Positions 13,150 to 25,599 are shown, counted from the first letter of the stretch. The stretch is 64,000 nt of DNA from Ophthalmolycus amberensis (GCA_024529925.1 JAFEUB010001190.1:62001-126000), one strand, 5' to 3'. The notes: generated by a model not told the origin, from the sequence alone. Made by a program: numbers and translations.

Positions 13150-13433
13150 ATGGCTGCACTGAATAATCTACTGGAGGGACACATGGTGTCTTTGGTGGGC
13201 GAATTAAAAACAGACTTCGCTTCACTGGAGGCAAAAATGGATAAAGTCGAGAACGCTAATGCTGACCCTGCAATCTCTTGAATCAAATGCAGAGTGCAAG
13301 AAGTCAACTTTAACCACTTTAACTAATGACACTACCAAGCTTGAACCTGGAGCTATCAAGTACGAGACCACGTCCACATCATCAGTGGAATCAGTTCAGT
13401 TTTGTGGAATGAGTTGAGGATCACAGTCAGCCT
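13150..13433 (+). pseudogene. LINE ORF1-like coiled-coil relic
   Basis: The frame from ATG at 13150 encodes MAALNNLLEGHMVSLVGELK, then TDFASLEAKMDKVENANADP, and stops at 13281. A +1 shifted frame takes over at about 13268 with LQSLESNAECKKSTLTTLTN and stays open to a stop near 13418. The heptad-like pattern and the phrases KTDFASLE and SLESNAE resemble the amino-terminal coiled coil of L1/Tx1-type ORF1 proteins of fish, which bind element RNA. A frameshift joins the two parts, the rest of ORF1 is missing, and no ORF2 follows. Short similarity, so an origin from another coiled-coil element is possible. Confidence 0.45.
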
Positions 13434-16207
13434 TCGTCTACAAGCTGCTGGTCGATGCTTAGGTGCAAATATATATTTACAAGTCCTTCGGTGTGTGATC
13501 GTGTTTAAAGTTCTCACCACTAAACCAAAACCAGAGGTGATACCAATCATTACTGAACAATTATAGAGACGGTTGTCTGTGATGCTTGCAAATAGAACAA
13601 AAGCCAACAGTAACAAGCAACCTGGTGCAGATGCACAATGATTAGCCTGGAGGTTGGTGAGGATGCCAAGTTCAAAAAACATATATTTCGAAAAACAAGT
13701 TTCCAAATATGATGAATGCTACATTATTTTGTTTTAAATAGGCAGGTTTATTAAATCACGAAATTATTATTGCCCACACATCTGACCTTTTAATATAAAC
13801 GTAACATTTTTAAAATTTTGTTTCCCATCAAAACAATTTGTTGGCAGCAACATTTGACTAAATGATCAAATGACATCTATTAGGTTAGTAAAATCAGCTG
13901 CCTACTACCATATAAAACAGTTTTATATCTATGGTTACCCCTCACTCTAAACTATGGGCCCACTGGTGGGCCTCAGGGCGCTGTCCAGTGGACGGTGGAG
14001 GTACTGCCAAATGGTCAGATTAAACATAAAAATGTTTTGGTTTTTTTGGTAGTATACAAGACTAGTTGTTTAATGTATAATTGTGCTCAAGAACGAAAAA
14101 CTCAAATTAAAATTCATAATTTCTATGACCAGTTATGCTTTAATATCATTACGCCAATCAGGACTCATCGTAGAGACAAACGTGTTTAGCTACTGTAAAC
14201 TAGCAAGCTAACGATCCCTCGGATGCAGTGGCACAAAATGTACGGGTTTCTGAAACAAATAAGTGATGTGGGAGACAACCCAGTGGCAGTAAAAGCTCTT
14301 TGGTGAGGAAGTATGACTCTGAATACATTACATTTGGCAGAGGAGTCATCAGTAGTTGGTGCAGCCCGATAATGCTGTACAGTGACTCATACAGGCTTGA
14401 GGCCACCAAAAAGTAATCGAGTAAAAATGTGTAACAAACAAGTGACCAGATGCAGCCGATTTATTTATTCTTTGTATGTTTGCGCTACATAATCTCTTCG
14501 AATGTACATTTTAAAAGTAACGATGGAAGCATAAAAAAAAAGGCTTCTGGGTGTTGAAAGAAATATTAATTGGAAAAATTGTTCCAGATGAGGTTAATTA
14601 GCCACCAGAGCTGCCTGCAGTATCAGTCACCAGTGTCGCAGTCACGTTCTGTACGTGTTTTCAGCTCACATCAACCTCATCTGTTAGAGAAAGGTTATCT
14701 GTCCCCCTGTTCAGCAGAGAGGGTGACGTGTGATCGTCTCTTGAGCCTATAGGCGCAGGAATGTGGTCAAGTCAGTCAACCAGTTTCCATCAACAGGATA
14801 ATTAATAGTGTCAGAGACGTCTCCGGTATCCTCTGCGTTCTCCACTCTCACACAAAGTCGCCTTTGACAACCATATTGCCATGTGCCTAGCAGCAATGTC
14901 GACTGGTGTTTTACAATTGAGACATTATCAGCTTGACGCAGTGACACGGAAAAGGTCACATCATCACTGCAACCCATGTAGCAAGATGCTTCCTCAATGT
15001 GTTGGTCAAGAGCCTATTATCTCCCATGTAGAGTTGACTCAAACCCAAAAAAAAAAAAAAAAAGTAATCCTTAAAGGTAATAGCTTTCAATAATCACTGT
15101 GTGAACTTCCCCCTCTACCTAAATTTGAAATGCATCCCCTGTTTTCTGAATCGTGGCCTCGTCGACAGCTTACATTTACTCCTACGAGATGAACGGTGTT
15201 TAACTTCAGAAGAGCTGAAATATCCCCTGGATACTCCTACACTGATTTATGACGTTCAAGGGGGGTTTTTTGGTGATGAAGTGCAGTAATTTACCTTTTG
15301 TTGTACCCACTTTCACTCAACCTGCCTGAATCTACGCCTACTTCAGTGATTACCTGCTCGGAGCTGGAATGTCAACAAGCACCCTGAGAGTGGGTTTGTG
15401 TCAACTCCTTGCTGTGAGTGGTTTGTGACCAGATTTAAGTTAGTTTTATATAATTTACATTTTCTCAACTACTAGCAGCAGGCTATTTGAGTCGTTCAGT
15501 AATTACAAATATGTCGTGTTTGGTTTGTGCATTATTGGCGCTAGAAAAAAATCTTTGGTGATAATTCACCATCTCATCTTTGTGCAATTTCTCCGTGTCT
15601 GGTGTTCTTTTCAATATGCAAACAGGTCTCCTCGCTTCCCCCACTCACGTCTCTTCCTTTGTGCCTCATCTCCTTCCAGCGAGGATGTGACAGAGAAAAG
15701 CAAGGAAGAGACACGAGGCCGGAGGACCAACAGCCGCCAAATGAGAAATGCATGGTTCCAAAGCGGCATCCGTAAGAGTGCGTGCCATACTGATCATCCG
15801 TGTAAATCCCACCATGAGTGAATACTTTATATTCCTTGTGGCACAATAGAAAATAGAGTGGATATTTGTACCAGATTTTATTGCAGTTCATCTCATACTT
15901 GGCAAGATATTTATTATTGTAAAAGGCAAATGTGTAACTCTGCTGGCAGCGCTAGAAGTAAAGTCAGAGCAGCAGGTTTTTTTAGATTTGACAAAACTAT
16001 TTGTACTACAGTGACACTCAAGCTGGCTAAACACGGACACAGTAGAATCGTGATATTCAGTGCAACAAAATGTTGCCTGAACAGTCGCTGTGAGAATTTC
16101 CTTCGGTTATCTGTTTAAACACATGCACTCATTACAGGAGAGAATTCTGTTTGTGTTGAAGAAAGGGAAGATTAATATAAATATTAATTAAAAAGCTGAC
16201 TGGGCAC
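13434..16207. other. no recognisable feature
   Basis: AT-rich with a 17-base A run at 15047-15063. Frames of about 100 codons overlap on both strands at 15516-15891; such mirrored frames without motifs are usual for chance. No repeat that I can place. Confidence 0.55.
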
Positions 16208-16490
16208 TGTCACGGGGCATGATGAGGACTCGAGCGCAGACAGTCAGAGTAGTGAAAAAATGGTTTTTAATAACTCACGAACAAAACAGGTAATCCAAGG
16301 ACAGACAGACTGGGAAACAGGATGAGCAAAAACGGGTGTGTAGGTATGAACACAAAAACAACGATCTGGCAGTGGGTGGCTGGGAGGCAGGGTTTAAATA
16401 GTGGCTAGAACAGGTGAGGAGCGTTGTGCTGATGAGGGAGTGTTTGATTAGTGATCAGGGGCAGGTGAAGGGAGTTAGACTGGTGAAAAT
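16208..16490 (-). mobile_element. LTR-like fragment (Gypsy-type fish LTR?)
   Basis: Read on the minus strand this has the order I know from fish LTRs: pyrimidine-rich start with CACCTGCCCCTGATCACTAA, a TATTTAAA promoter-like box (plus 16393-16400), CCAGATCGTTGTTTTGTGTT, an ATTAAA polyadenylation-type signal (plus 16266-16271), GTCTGCGCTCGAGTCCT and the terminal GTGACA (plus 16208-16213). The 5' boundary is not clear and I find no target-site duplication or internal domain, so it would be a truncated solo LTR. It could instead be a non-autonomous element that borrowed LTR sequence. Confidence 0.55.
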
Positions 16491-16559
16491 AAGAAATTAT
16501 TGATTTATTGAATAGTTTTATAGTTTTTATGGGTTTTTTTTGGCTTTTCCAGGGTATAA

Positions 16560-16980
16560 CCCTAAATAACCCTGCTACTTAAATTTGAATTCACCTTTGA
16601 ACTCAGGTGTATTTCCGAGGTAGCTAACTGAATCCGACACATTGTTGGTTATTGCTAGACAGGATCCGTCTTGTATAAATATGACGCCACATTTTTTGTA
16701 ATCGAGTAACTTGGGGGAAAAGTGGGTTTTTACAGAGCTTTAACTCACATCTCTGCCGGTGCCCATTGGGAACCAACACCATGCTGCTGGAGGCCCGTAT
16801 TGCTGGGCCCGCCAGAGGGGAGGGAGGACCGGGAGGACCAGAACCACGACAATGCAGGGCAGACTGTAAGGGCTTACAGCACTGCTGCAGTAAAAAAGAG
16901 AGGTTTTCAAAATAGAATCTGCTGCTCAGAAACACCGCAACAACTGCCAAAACCAACACAGGATTAAAGTTCCTTGTTCC
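16560..16980. other. unassigned segment with GC-rich centre
   Basis: The centre (about 16745-16870) is GC-rich with CTGCCGGTGCCCATTGGG, GGAGGACCGGGAGGACC and CTGCAG motifs, unlike its flanks. The 119-codon minus frame at 16624-16983 starts with a hydrophobic stretch but shows no family motif. I suspect an old interspersed repeat or retrocopy; a genome copy count would tell. Confidence 0.3.
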
Positions 16981-17833
16981 CAACTACATATTATCATGTG
17001 TGTGCTGTCTTTCTGCAGCACCCTTGCCCTTGTGCTAACTTGTTATTGAAAATATTTCTCTCCATTTTCTGCTGTTTGTTTGTGTATCACTTTTTTGGGG
17101 CCAGTCACGCTCCGCATTCCGCACACAAATGCAGTTATCAACATTTTTCATGATGACTTCTCTCAGAGAAAGGAGAGAGATAAGGCTTGAATATTTCTGC
17201 TGGTTGTTAATCAGACTGAGGCAGCCTCTCCCCCCTCTCTTCTCCCCCTCAGAGGACGAGAGAGGGGTGAGACCGAGTCAATACCATCTGCAGGTTGCTT
17301 TACTGTGGTGTTGCTAATTAGTTGATCCTGATGGTTGTCATTAATCTGCTACTGGCATCATTTACAGTCAGCATGCTGCATTGCTCTATAGCCCGGCAGT
17401 GACTGTGGGCCGCACCACACACCCGACACTCTAAATGCAAATTTCCCAAAGGAAAGCGATGCTGGGAGCAATAGTATAACTGATCACATTTCTGTACAGG
17501 GCTTTGCTTTGCTGTTTGGCTGTGAGGGTCATCGTATTTTCCTTTTTATCGCTGTGCAAAATATGAGAACAGTGGCACATTTTTTTATTGTTTTGGCACT
17601 GTACTCTAGCATTTTGGATTTCAAATTAAGCAGCTACCATGAGGTTAAAGTGCTGACTCCCCACTTGAGTTTCAGGGTGTTTACATCCACATCAGATGAT
17701 ATAAGTGGGGGAATTGTGGTGTTTTTTTATACACAGCAACTGAAGTTTAGTTGAGAGAGAGTAATGGAAAAAGTTGTAACAAAATTGAAGGCATCATATT
17801 TAATAAAATAATTTACAGTCACTGACTTTCTGA
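16981..17833. other. no recognisable feature
   Basis: AT-rich. The frame at 17509-17754 (81 codons) is hydrophobic but has no motif. Confidence 0.6.
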
Positions 17834-18367
17834 CTAATGAAGCTCTAGCGTAAGTTCAGACAGGAAGACTATACTCTTGCATGCCCGTAGCTTATTGACC
17901 ATACATCTGCCATCACTCCTCATGCAGGCACACTCATTATTTCCTTGCTGTTATTGTTTGGGGCTGTCAATCATGATATCCGCTGTCTAGATCAGCTGGT
18001 GTCTCTAGCCAATAGCACGACACAAGGATGTCGTTAGCCTATCATCTTGCTGCTGTCTCTCTGAAATATGATTGTCTCTCTACCTTCAGTACGTTCATGC
18101 TGCTGTTACGCAGCCCTCTACCTCCCCATTTCCACCTAATCGTCGCAGATTCATCAGCTTCATCAACTCATTCTATCATCCACCATCACCACCAGTGTCT
18201 GGACTCCACGGGCGGATTTATATTGTTGCCGCTCAGGGCAATCACAGCTCGCTCACAAATCTCCTTGTCGAGTTCAAGCGCCAAAGAATTTCTGTGTAAC
18301 TCATTAACGCAGCATCTGTCGTAATCAAGGTTAACTACTAATGATTCACTTGTCTCTCCTGATTGAA
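17834..18367 (+). repeat. ~540-bp interspersed repeat, family W copy 1
   Basis: It matches 48237-48796 in the same orientation along its whole length. Shared blocks include CTCATGCAGG, TTTGGGGCTGTCAATCATGA, GCCTATCATCTTGCTGC, ATGATTGTCTCTCTACC, ACGTTCATGCTGCTGTTACG, AGTGTCTGGACTCCACGGG, AAGCGCCAAA and TCTCTCCTGATTGAA at the end. The block around 17922-17982 agrees at about 57 of 61 positions by eye. Overlapping plus frames (18028-18324, 18072-18299) translate similarly in both copies but carry no known motif. I see no terminal inverted repeats, poly-A tail or target-site duplication, so the class is open. Confidence 0.88.
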
Positions 18368-18744
18368 CTACTGTATGGAGACACTCGTGCTGAGTCTCAA
18401 TTTCATACTACATTCAAACTCTACATGGCAAGTACAATACAAGATATCAACATACTTCACATAACAGGAAATGATACAGTATATGTGTCGTCAATCAAAG
18501 CGCAATGTTAAAACATTTCACTTCATACAGACCGAGCCAAAAGCCTTTCTAAATATGTGATACCTTTATTTTATTCTATCTGAAGCTGTCTCATTTGCAT
18601 TTTATTTTACATTTTGAGATTGAAGATTGAGATTGATTAATTCTTGACCTTTCAAACAGCAGCTGGGTAGCCATCATGCACAGATAAACTTGAGATGAAA
18701 GCGTATTATCATTGTTCGGAATGCGAGCCATTGTCACTGGCATG
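18368..18744. other. no recognisable feature
   Basis: AT-rich, no frame or repeat seen. Confidence 0.6.

Positions 18745-18770
<26 letters not shown>
18745..18770 (+). repeat. (C)26 homopolymer
   Basis: An uninterrupted run of 26 C. Its true length may vary or be misread in assembly. Confidence 0.95.
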
Positions 18771-18776
<6 letters not shown>

Positions 18777-19206
18777 GTTATAAGCTTCCTTTGATGCAAA
18801 TATTCACTGAGCACATGAAGGAAATCCATTTTCTCTCACACAGACCCCATACTGACACATCTCGAAAAACTACAGACACTTGCTCTTCCCAGGAGAGACT
18901 CGGTTCAGGAGGGAGAGGGGAGCAGACAGACATGACCTTCTTCCTCGGGATCCTGTCAACAATATGCACAAGCTAATATTGAGAGGCATTTCACATTTGT
19001 CTCTGACAAAAACAACGTGATCACTTGCCGGATTGGCTTTTAGAAAAACAATAGTCATGACAGCTGTTTTTTGGAAAGTGTTTTCTTTCCTTAAACACAA
19101 GAACGGCTCAAGACCCAAAACATGATTCGATTTTTGTTGTTAGCTGACTTCCACAATAAATCAATTCAAAAGCTCATCTACAAATTGAAGTGACATTAGC
19201 ATGAAA
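18771..19206. other. no recognisable feature
   Basis: Mixed-composition DNA with short frames on both strands (18695-18976, 18870-19118), none with a motif. Confidence 0.55.
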
Positions 19207-19258
19207 ATAAGTTTGACATTTTGAGAAACATGCTTATGATTGGTACCACTCTCGTACA
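19207..19258 (+). repeat. fragment of teleost repeat family Z (internally deleted)
   Basis: AATAAGTTTGACATTTTGAG, AAACATGCTTATGATTGG and TACCACTCTCGTA match the start of a fish repeat that I recall as AGTTCAACATTTTGGGAAAT...GATACCACTCTCATG, with the middle missing. See also 58554-58586, which has the undeleted start. Confidence 0.55.
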
Positions 19259-19344
19259 TTTATACACCCCACTGGACACATGTGTGTTCATACCCCTATA
19301 CTGTCTATTACACAATTCTATTCATTCAATATTTTATTCAAAAA

Positions 19345-19449
19345 ATGAAATACTCTTTTTGCACTTCTGGTTAGATGCTAAACTTAATTTTGTTGTCAAA
19401 GTACCTGTACTGCATTGCAATGACAATGACGTTGAATCTAATCTAATTA
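19345..19449 (+). mobile_element. LINE 3' tail, copy 1 (Rex1/L2-like)
   Basis: TTTGCACTTCTGGTTAGATG at 19358, then CTGTACTGCATTGCAATGAC and the terminal GTTGAATCTAATCTAATT, is the 3' end of a common fish LINE as I remember it. A second copy is at 47084-47165. Only the untranslated tail is left, as expected for 5'-truncated insertions. Confidence 0.75.
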
Positions 19450-19483
19450 ATGCTAAATGTGAAGCGACAACCAGTTTACCTGG

Positions 19484-19507
19484 CTTAGTTTAGTTTAGTT
19501 TAGTTTA
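19484..19507 (+). repeat. (TTAGT)n short array
   Basis: Four and a half TTAGT/TAGTT units in tandem, 35 bases after the LINE tail. Confidence 0.85.
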
Positions 19508-20204
19508 TTGTATATATCTATCTCAATTAGCTGTGCCCTAAACCACAGGTTATCTTCCTGAGGTCCACATTTAAAAACATACATTAAACATTTCAAATGT
19601 GTTAATTTATGTGGATTGTAAACATACATTAACCATTACCGACAACACAAAAAGACATATATTAGATAATAAGAGTAAATACTAATATGTGTATTTGTGT
19701 ACGTATAACTAATCCCCATTGGAAGCGAGATATGAGCGAGACGTGAGAGCCTGTAAGCATTCTGTCATTCAATCCATTGACTCCGTCTTCAGCCGTCTGT
19801 CGCAGCAGCTCCTGGGCTGAGCTGACTGACAGCAGAAATTTATTGAACCAAAATATTTTTCATGTCAGCTCCATGGGAAGAAATCAACAGTGTTTATGTA
19901 TTGATTCATTGATTTTAGTCCCCCGCCCCCCGAAGCGAGTGAGGGGAATCTTCCTCTAGTGAAACAGTCAATCTCACAGACAGAGTAGGAGCCTCGTTCA
20001 GTCAACGTAGATACGGTTAAAAACACAGCAGGATGTGTGATTTAAACAGCTGTTTATGCAGATTACACTTCACTAAATGCGACAAAAACAGACTTGGAGC
20101 ATAAAAAACTGCAGGAGGGTCTCGGAGTCAGTGTGGATTGATACATTTAATAAAATAGAAGAGCCACAACAGAAGCAGCTTAACTTCAGGTTTAGGAAAG
20201 AAAA
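19508..20204. other. no recognisable feature
   Basis: AT-rich with a short CCCCCGCCCCCCGAAGCGAG patch at 19920. No coding evidence. Confidence 0.6.
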
Positions 20205-20300
20205 CATCACGGTCCCATGGGACACGGACACCGGTCTACTGAATACAAGTCCTGTGTTTGACCCATTGGTACTCCCCAACCTCCTCTCTATGTGGACTTC
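20205..20300 (+). repeat. interspersed repeat, family X copy C (partial)
   Basis: AAGTCCTGTGTTTGACCC (20247) and ACCTCCTCTCTATGTGGACTTC-type sequence ending at 20300 match the right ends of copies A (2605-2869) and B (44152-44454); CATCACGGTCCCATGGGACA before it matches the family's middle as seen in copy B. The left half is missing. Confidence 0.55.
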
Positions 20301-20414
20301 AATCGACACGTTCTTCTGTTGAACCTGGGAATTCATGTGTCCATCACAACAAAGGATCATAATTGATCTATATTGGCTTTTTGAACACGTTGTCTTATCA
20401 CACTTTGTGGGTTG

Positions 20415-20725
20415 GTAGGCAATCCAGATACCCCCATGACATGTCATCTGCATTTATCAACAATTTTGCCTTTTTTAGTGGTGAATTGTTGGATAAAATG
20501 GAATACAAAAGCGGGCTTAGGCAGCTTCCCTGAGGAACTCCATTTCATAGACACGGTATCTGAGGAACGTCCATTAAAAAAAGACAATCTGTTATCTATT
20601 TACCAGATAGATTTCTATCCAGGCAGCTACAGATGGTTTAAATCCGTAACACGCTTGCTTTTCAAGAAGAATCTTAGGGTCAATAACTTTAAATGCTGCC
20701 GTCATAGGACGACTCCACAAATAGT
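20415..20725 (-). pseudogene. non-LTR reverse transcriptase relic
   Basis: A decayed piece of the polymerase core of a LINE. On the minus strand the frame ending at 20592 carries RPMTAAFKVIDPKILLEKQ, ACYGFKPSVAAWIEIYLVNR, which aligns with the RT block D-S-AAFDxxDHxxLL...GxxxxxLxWxxSYLxxR. The first catalytic aspartate region (normally DLSAAFD) is changed to RPMTAAF. Further along, a stop and frameshift are passed and another frame gives INADDMSWGYLD, the [YF]ADD catalytic box with its first residue changed to Asn. Between them the GxPQGSxLGPLLF block is only faintly visible. Endonuclease and 3' tail are absent. It cannot be active. The clade differs from the RT pieces at 33.3 and 56.3 kb. 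Confidence 0.82.
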
Positions 20726-22226
20726 TATGTTGTCCATGCCTGTACCATGTATCTGTTATAAATAATAATAATGATAACAAAAATCTTAAACATTTTGTAA
20801 AGTGTACAATCGGATTGTATGGGTGAGGATGAGAGCACCAGGCAGAGCTGCATTCATTATTAGCTCCTGAGGACATGTAAGGTAGATGTGCCTCTGCCAC
20901 TCGACCTGCTGTGGGGCCTCTGCAGCAGCTATGGGGGATCAGGATGTTAACATTGTTTGTAGAGCTACATGGTTTATGGTTTATAGAGTTTGTGAATTGT
21001 ATGCAGAACTGGACCTAACATGCAACAGCTGGTGTAGCTCAACCATTAACATTTGTTCTGTTTGGAAATCCCTCTTTCACTAAATGTAGTGCTGATCTAG
21101 TTAGGAATCTACCAACATGAATATTAGATATATGTACACTAAAGCATTTCACACTGTACCATCTTGCTTTACATACAATGCTGTTGTTATTGTTAGGAAA
21201 ACATTATTGTGATTTAATGCTGAGAAAAACAGCACAACCAAGCTACAAAATAGATTTTTAAAGGAGAGTGAAGGTAAACCTTTACACTATGGTTAACCCT
21301 GGTTCAGGGTAAACAACGTGAACATTTTACTCGTGGTAGTGTAAGATGTTTAGTTACATGAACCTTTTATACCCTGCAACAGAGTTATTTTGTCTTTCAA
21401 AATAGACTAACCTTACATTGATGTCTGTGGTGTTTGACATATTAATCAAAGTGTGATAAAGATGCAATTTCCACCAGCTGCCCTCATATACAAGATGGAA
21501 AATTTAATTAAATCCATACAATAAAATGTTTCTAAAATTAAACGCATGTAATTATTTGGAACCCTAAAGTTACATTTCCACAGTCTGACAGGATGATGGG
21601 AGCAGGAGATGCTTTCTTTAATTGTTTCCCTTGAGTTTGAAGTGTTTTGTACACAGATGTTGGGCTCCTGGGGCCAGATACATAAAACTCTGCAGATGCA
21701 TTGTTAAAAAAGACAGAAATGCACATACACATTCTTTTTGTCAGATTTGTAAAGCTGTGTGTACACATGGTTTTGTTTTCTAAATGTCAATCATTGTGGA
21801 GCTAGGCTCACAAGTCTTATTTTGTCTACAAAAGTTACAGGCACTTCACTACTCATTAGGACTGTCGGTGAAAAGCAGCAAACAGCAAGAAGAAGCGCAA
21901 TCTTACCTACCGAGACACATCAGCGAGCTTCTCCAACAATGTCAGAGCAGCTGTCATTACAAACGAACATTATGCACGACTGTACACACCTCAAACACCA
22001 TGATTACAGTAGATTTCATTGCTCATATCAAAGGAGACTTTACAAAGTGCTTCACAAAAAAAAGGAAATGTAAAGAACGTTAACACGGATATAAAAAAAA
22101 GCTGAAATTGAAGACAAACACAATTACAATGAAGAAAAGAGAATTGTTACCAATCTATTAATACCAGTGCCATGCTTTTTGTGTGTATGCATGGTTTGTA
22201 GTGGCTTTTGTTGTCAAAAACCAAAA
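20726..22226. other. no recognisable feature
   Basis: AT-rich. Two overlapping plus frames of about 100 codons at 21759-22083 have no motif and compete with each other. Confidence 0.6.
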
Positions 22227-22253
22227 AATAATTATTAATAATTAATAATTATT
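22227..22253. repeat. AT-rich perfect inverted repeat
   Basis: AATAATTATTA (22227-22237) and TAATAATTATT (22243-22253) are exact reverse complements around ATAAT. Could extrude as a cruciform; equally could be chance in AT-only sequence. Confidence 0.75.
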
Positions 22254-23795
22254 AAAAGAGAAAATCTCTACGTCACCTTGTTTTTTTTCTGCTGCCTACC
22301 TGGATAAAAACAGAGGCATGCCTGTTTCTTCCCAACTTTGTTTTTTTTATCAACTGTCAAATTAAGTGGCTTTAAGTGTTGTGATTTAATAAGGATATAA
22401 TTAAGGATATTACTAATGTCATCAGTTATGCTATCTAAATGACTGACAGCAGCTGCTGTTGCAGTTGCCTGGTGACAGTAAAAGGATGCTGCCAGAGTTT
22501 CTTCCAGAGCCAGGTTTCTCAAAATAAAAGCAGTGATGTGCCCCTCTAATTTTCCAAGTACACCCTACATGATCCTGCTAATGCATTTACACTTAAAAAA
22601 TCTCAATAAATCTCATTTGGCAGCACTTAAATTCACCACTTGTCATAGCCTATTCATGTTTGAGCTGCAGTCTATTAGAAATACTTGTCATGACAGATGA
22701 GAATATAATACTAGAGATTTTGAAACCACAAAAGCACAATGTGTTTATTACGAATATCAGTAAATGAGAGCTTTGCCATACTGAAAGGTATGCTAATGGT
22801 GCATGTACTATACAACAATGTGTTGTATTGCAAAACTGGAGATCATCTTGCGATGGGATCAAACCAGCAGCAATGCCAAATCGGGCAAGGGGCACAAACT
22901 GTGTGTGTTTCAGTGTCGGGGTCACCGGCACCACATTTTGCCATGGTGACACACCCACAGACTCACATGAAAATAATGCTGTCGCAGCTGCACAAGACAG
23001 CTGCCTGTTATATAAACTTTAGCTATGTCTTTTTGTGTATAGTTATAGGTTTCAGCTACCTTGCCAGCATCAAAAACAACAAACATGTATTTTGGTGCTA
23101 TTTTTTGAAACAATGCAGGAAAACAACAAGATGATTATAATTGAGGACTACAGTCTTCTGATTTTCCCTGTTGTTTTAGTTTCAGTTAATTGATTTCACG
23201 TCACCTAAAATATGTGTAAACCACCCATTTAAACCTCTGAGTCCAGTGTTTATTCAGACGACAAAAATGCTTTTTCATTCTCAATATAACCGCTCACAGT
23301 TCATAAAGCCCTCTTGGATGCCCTTGAGCTTCATCAGTACCTTTTGATTGCTCCACTGGTTTGAGGACATGGGGATCACACAAATTAAATTCAGCCATGT
23401 GGTAAGACAAAGGCTGACACCATTTCATTTCAGCGGGTCGCTAATGCCACCTTTCAGGACCCATGTTCCAGCTCAGAGCGTTGTCTGCGCTCGGGGGATG
23501 CAAAGTCACCTCCGCTTACAGGTTCCACTGAACAAACGTCTCCCCGGATAGTGAGAAACACCTTGGAAATGTAATTAACCATCAAGAACACTGAATGTGA
23601 AATTGCTTGTGAGAACTCTGCTGTTGACTCAATTGCATAAGTGCAAATTCTGAATGTGTAATTATTTTCACACTACAAAAATCTAGAAGTTGGATTGTGA
23701 CTGACATGCTTGACCTACAGCATCATCCAACTATGTTTTTCGAAGTTTATTTACTACTATGTCCAATATACTTTGGATTAGCTAGCCAGTGGGGC
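22254..23795. other. no recognisable feature
   Basis: The 131-codon plus frame at 22739-23134 and opposing minus frames have no conserved motif. Otherwise AT-rich DNA. Confidence 0.55.
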
Positions 23796-23818
23796 CACAC
23801 ACACACACACACACACAC
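23796..23818 (+). repeat. (CA)n microsatellite, short
   Basis: Twenty-three bases of perfect CA. It is the only long dinucleotide tract reading CA rather than GT on this strand, apart from the short one at 36793. Confidence 0.95.
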
Positions 23819-25599
23819 TAACATGCACACGTGGCTACATGAACAATGCACTTCCTTCTCTGCTCAAACATTATTCCACTATATTCTTACATACAAATAG
23901 TTGTTTACTGCTTTAATAATGCTCAAAATTAATATAGCACCTTTCACCAAGTGCTTTTAAGAGCCCTAAAGATAACCATGAATATATGAATCATGCTTTG
24001 TTTGACATAAGCAGATATGGTCGAGAAAACAAATAAAATGTGTGTCAGTGAATGTTTTACAAATGAATTCAGTTTCAACAGTTTCCGGCTTAGGAGATAG
24101 AAAACAGCTCATCCAGGGACCCTGGTGAAGCATGAACAACAAAGTCTCCAGTTCATGTCTGACTGACTGGAGACCTTTGTTGCATATTGTTCCATATCGC
24201 TCTCTCTGGCCTCATTTGCAGTCAACTCATCAGTGTAATCTTTCGTATAAGGAAAAGATTTGCTGCCGTTATCTTTCTTTGGAAAAAGTTATTCCTGTTA
24301 GAAATCCACCCATGTGAATGAGCTGAAGCCTAGCTCCCCAGTTTTCATTGAAAATTGCAAATCAGAGCTTAGCTGCAGTACGGACGCATTTCGAGCAAGT
24401 GGAGCCGAAAGAGCTCCTTGTTGGTGGCTTCGCAGTTTAAAACTAATGTACCATGAAAACTACAGCAGGCTGAGGGGAAGGCTAAACAGAGGATTTTCAT
24501 TATGATTTAATGGCTCCGTTCTGGTGAAACCATCCCTGCAGGTGTGAAGAGATGATGTGACTTTTAGAGGCATGTTCTTTCCTGGCTTTGTTTGAGTTAA
24601 AGTGATGTATGAAACAGGAAAATAGGCTATCAGTAGTGAGCCATGCTTTCACTCAATGCACTCTTGAGACAACATGCTGTTAGAAAGCACTCACATCAGG
24701 CCACAAAAAAAACAAAAAGGCATTCAAGCATTTGCGCCACATTGATACATTGAATTAGACATTAGAAGGTAATTTATTTTTGTTTATTTGGCCTTTCCAA
24801 TTTTTTATTGATTACTCTGCAAAGAGACCATTCGGTGTCCATTTCCTCCGCAGTCTCATGTAATCATGTTTGGATGTGCTGCAGCAATTTAGCTGACAAT
24901 AAAAAACGGCCTCAAGTATGATCTAAGTTGACACTGGACTTTACAGTGCTCATGATTATGCCCAAGTTTTATCTTTCTTAGATAAACAGCACTGACAAGA
25001 AGCTGGTACGTTGCCTGCAGACTTTTTCCTGTTCGAGCATTATTCAGTCTATGGCAAGAGATCATCCGAGCAAAAGCCAGGATCAACCCAAGTAGCATAG
25101 TCCCGACAATAGTAGCAGGGCGTCGGGTGTAAACATGATTATTTCCTCAAAATTTATGATGCATGAAGTTCATGAGTGGACTATTTGGGAGGCAAGATGA
25201 CTGGTAAATAGCTATACCTGCGTCATAAATAAAGTGTATTTTTAAACACTTAATTTGTGATTATGATTCTTCACGTGTTTATTAAGAAGTTATTATAATA
25301 CTCCTTGAATTGGAGATTTTTTTTCCACTGTATTGATTTCAGAGCTGGCATATCCTTCAAAACTAAGTAAGTCTGAAACACTTTTGAACAATTTCACAGT
25401 GTGAGATATAAATATAGCTGACGGCTTGTGTTTGGCCAAAAATAGAAAATAATGCTTTATCATTGAGTTGGACTATAAAGGTCAGGCTTGATTCATGTGT
25501 TTCATTTTATTTCTCCATCATATTCTGTCTGAATACTGATGTCCACTGCAGTGCAAGTTCGATTTATCTTTATTGTAAAGCGTAAGTGGAGGAAGAAAC

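Noticed and set aside
22739..23134. 131-codon plus open frame
   Set aside because: Opposing minus frames of similar length and no motif.
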